Source: Streptomyces sp. NBC_00457 (GTDB taxonomy: Bacteria > Actinomycetota > Actinomycetes > Streptomycetales > Streptomycetaceae). From it: DNA of 64,000 nucleotides. Below, one piece after another: positions 62,865 through 64,000 of this stretch. The notes beneath the pieces are model-generated. The model had not been told where the DNA came from, ran no database searches, and was given only the letters and a program-made list of their open reading frames with translations. Where the stretch lies: the NCBI RefSeq assembly GCF_036014015.1, contig NZ_CP107905.1:8122001-8186000 (forward strand), given 5' to 3'. A program made the translations under genes and the position numbers. Numbering within the stretch: position 1 is the stretch's first letter; each line of letters opens with the position of its first letter.

Positions 62865-63224
62865 ATGACGCACAGGACAGCGCCGGAGGTCACGGGCGGC
62901 GGGGCCAAGGGCCCCGACGAACTGCGGCAGCAGCTCGAACACGCCAGGGGCCGACTCGGCCGTACCGTCGAGGAGTTGGCCGACAAGGCCCACCTGAAGA
63001 CCCGCGCCGCCGACCTCAAGGACAAGGCCGGCGCGATGACCGTGCAGTTGCGCAGCAGCGCCACCAAGGCCGGCCACACCGTGGAGCACAACGTCCCGCG
63101 TCCCGTCGCGAACGTCGTCCAGGCCGGCCTGCGGCACCCCCGGCCGGTCGTCGTCGCCGGCGCCGCCGCGGGCGCGGTGGTCGCGGCGGGCCTGCTGCGG
63201 CGCCGCCACAACGGCCACCACTGA
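62865..63224 (+). CDS. DUF3618 domain-containing protein
   Basis: A 119-residue protein: GPDELRQQLEHARGRLGRTV then EELADKAHLKTRAADLKDKA form the DUF3618 helical segment, and a C-terminal hydrophobic span (PVVVAGAAAGAVVAAGLL) precedes RRRHNGHH. Likely membrane-associated; related proteins occur with phage-holin-3-like and DUF1269 proteins. GGAAAGG precedes ATG 62865. Confidence 0.85.
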   Translation: MTHRTAPEVTGGGAKGPDELRQQLEHARGRLGRTVEELADKAHLKTRAADLKDKAGAMTVQLRSSATKAGHTVEHNVPRPVANVVQAGLRHPRPVVVAGAAAGAVVAAGLLRRRHNGHH

Positions 63225-63375
63225 GCCGCGTCGCGTCAGCTCCGGTCTTCCGTCGCGGGGCCGCCACGACGGCCACCACTTAGCTGCGCCGGTCAGCTTC
63301 GGTCGTCCGCCGCGGCGCCGCTGCAACGGTCACCTCTGAGCCGCCTCGCATCAGCTCCGGTCGTCCGCCGCGGGA
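63203..63375. repeat. Triplicated junction of two convergent 3' ends
   Basis: Three units of 57-58 bp carry both the DUF3618 end (ACGGCCACCACTGAG-like, at 63211, 63269 and 63326) and the ABM end (TCAGCTCCGGTCGTCCG-like, at 63236, 63293 and 63351). The first unit supplies the true DUF3618 stop and the third the true stop of the opposite gene. Confidence 0.7.
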
Positions 63376-63704
63376 AGTCCCACTCCGCCGAGGACAGTGA
63401 GATCCGTGCGCTGCGGTGGCGACGACAGCAGCGCGAGGACGTCCGCGGGGGCCGGAGCACCGGCGGTCGGCGGCGCGGCGAGTGCCGCCTGCGCATCGGA
63501 CTCGTCCCGCCAGACCTCGGTTACATGCACCGTGTCCGGATCGGCCGAGTCCCGGCTGATCAGATAGATCTCACAGCCCGGGAAGCCGTGCAGTCCCTCC
63601 GCGACCCTCAGCAGGAGCGCGGCGAGTTCCTCGCCCTTGCCCGGGTGCGCGGTCATGGTCATCAGTCGGCCGATCATGCCCGCGGATGTGCTTCGCGTGT
63701 TCAT
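63351..63704 (-). CDS. Antibiotic biosynthesis monooxygenase (ABM) domain protein
   Basis: About 117 residues with the ABM dimeric ferredoxin-like fold: MIGRLMTMTAHPGKGEELAA, LHGFPGCEIYLISRDSADPD, and VHVTEVWRDESDAQAAL. Such proteins oxidise or degrade small aromatic or quinone-like compounds, or heme, without added cofactors. ATG 63704 is taken; ATG 63677 (MIGRLMTM) is possible. A SoxR-type dyad lies upstream, shared with the divergent gene. Confidence 0.85.
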   Translation of the reverse strand: MNTRSTSAGMIGRLMTMTAHPGKGEELAALLLRVAEGLHGFPGCEIYLISRDSADPDTVHVTEVWRDESDAQAALAAPPTAGAPAPADVLALLSSPPQRTDLTVLGGVGLPAADDRS

Positions 63705-63740
63705 GGAAGAGAAGGTAATGCGCGGGCGGAATCGGCTTGA

Positions 63741-63758
63741 CCTGAACCTTGGTTGAGG
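63741..63758. promoter_or_regulatory. SoxR-box-like dyad between divergent monooxygenase genes
   Basis: CCTGAA-CCTTGG-TTGAGG matches the SoxR pattern CCTCAA-N6-TTGAGG with one mismatch. Longer arms GACCTGAACC and GGTTGAGGTC extend it. TTGACC at 63737-63742 may be a MerR-family -35 read toward 63806. Confidence 0.6.
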
Positions 63759-63805
63759 TCGGAGGGTGGTCGGTACAGGCATCGCCCAGCGATCAGGAGA
63801 CCGAC

Positions 63806-64000
63806 ATGACCCGCCGTACCGACGCCCACCCCGACCTCACCCGCCCGGAGGTCGGCGCGCCCTTCTTCAGTACCTGGCGGGTGGGGACGCCCGAGCGGCA
63901 GAAGCAGACCGTCGAGGCGATCGCGGCCACATGGGAACGCCGTCCGTGGCCCGCCTCTGACCTGCTCGGGTACCACATCTACACCGGGCACGACGGCACA
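63806..64000 (+). CDS. ABM-domain monooxygenase-like protein (3' end outside window)
   Basis: An open frame from ATG 63806 (AGGAGA six bases upstream) to the window end. It encodes MTRRTDAHPDLTRPEVGAPF then FSTWRVGTPERQKQTVEAIA and SDLLGYHIYTGHDGT. The pattern of a short strand, helix, then GYHIYTGHDGT resembles antibiotic-biosynthesis-monooxygenase domains. Divergent from the ABM gene at 63351 with the SoxR-like box between. I recall a SoxR-controlled monooxygenase in this part of the S. coelicolor genome, which this may correspond to. Confidence 0.7.
   Translation, partial: MTRRTDAHPDLTRPEVGAPFFSTWRVGTPERQKQTVEAIAATWERRPWPASDLLGYHIYTGHDGT

Overview
The window is high-GC actinobacterial chromosome, almost certainly Streptomyces. 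It carries whiA, a SufR-type Suf operon, an OpcA-dependent pentose-phosphate operon, an RbpA-family protein and DUF5753/DUF6879 gene clusters. Most genes have GC-rich third positions, ATGA-type overlaps and GTG starts. From memory the order (uvrC-rapZ-yvcK-whiA, gap-pgk-tpiA-secG, pgi, tkt-tal-zwf-opcA-pgl, ctaB/ctaA, suf, dapD, dapA) matches the core arm of the S. coelicolor chromosome.

Layout. 1-2127: the 3' part of a sensor kinase, a small opposite-strand ORF, and a NarL-type response regulator. 2181-7214: the overlapping uvrC-rapZ-yvcK-whiA operon. 7366-10308: a large secreted M14 carboxypeptidase. 10544-17679: central carbon metabolism (gap, pgk, tpiA, pgi) with secG, an RbpA-family protein and an MFS exporter. 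17745-21677 (minus): a PadR-controlled FtsX-type ABC exporter whose ATPase and permease genes are separated by a 60-bp tandem-repeat ORF. 21803-28599: a carbohydrate-uptake locus with two solute-binding proteins, a GH13 glucosidase interrupted in frame by a palindromic element, and two permeases. 28658-29383: a DsbA-like lipoprotein. 29469-36203 (minus): tkt-tal-zwf-opcA-pgl. 36607-42892: heme A synthesis (ctaB, ctaA), an amidohydrolase, a drug-type ABC exporter and an AAC(3)-like acetyltransferase. 43054-49613: the Suf Fe-S assembly operon under SufR. 49701-53766: an AbfB-domain protein, an SMR pump with its TetR regulator, and an HxlR-peroxiredoxin fusion divergent from an MFS gene. 53821-54816: dapD.

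54817-60001 is an accessory insertion between dapD and the dapA region. It holds one visibly lower-GC 751-codon gene joining an Mrr-like nuclease domain to an nSTAND3-type NTPase (a candidate single-gene anti-phage system, with a TTA codon near its end). It also holds a DUF6879/HTH-DUF5753 small-protein cluster in which the HTH gene is broken by one amber codon. A 27-bp imperfect direct repeat (23/27) flanks the segment.

60002-64000 returns to core-like genes: a membrane protein, a small secreted peptide, dapA, a Cys-rich protein, a DUF3618 protein, and two divergent ABM-domain monooxygenases around a SoxR-box-like dyad.

Operator-like palindromes occur beside several regulator genes: SufR, HxlR, TetR, the sugar locus and a SoxR-type site. 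At least two genes (sufR and the GH13 glucosidase) look leaderless. I found no rRNA, tRNA, CRISPR array or intact insertion sequence.
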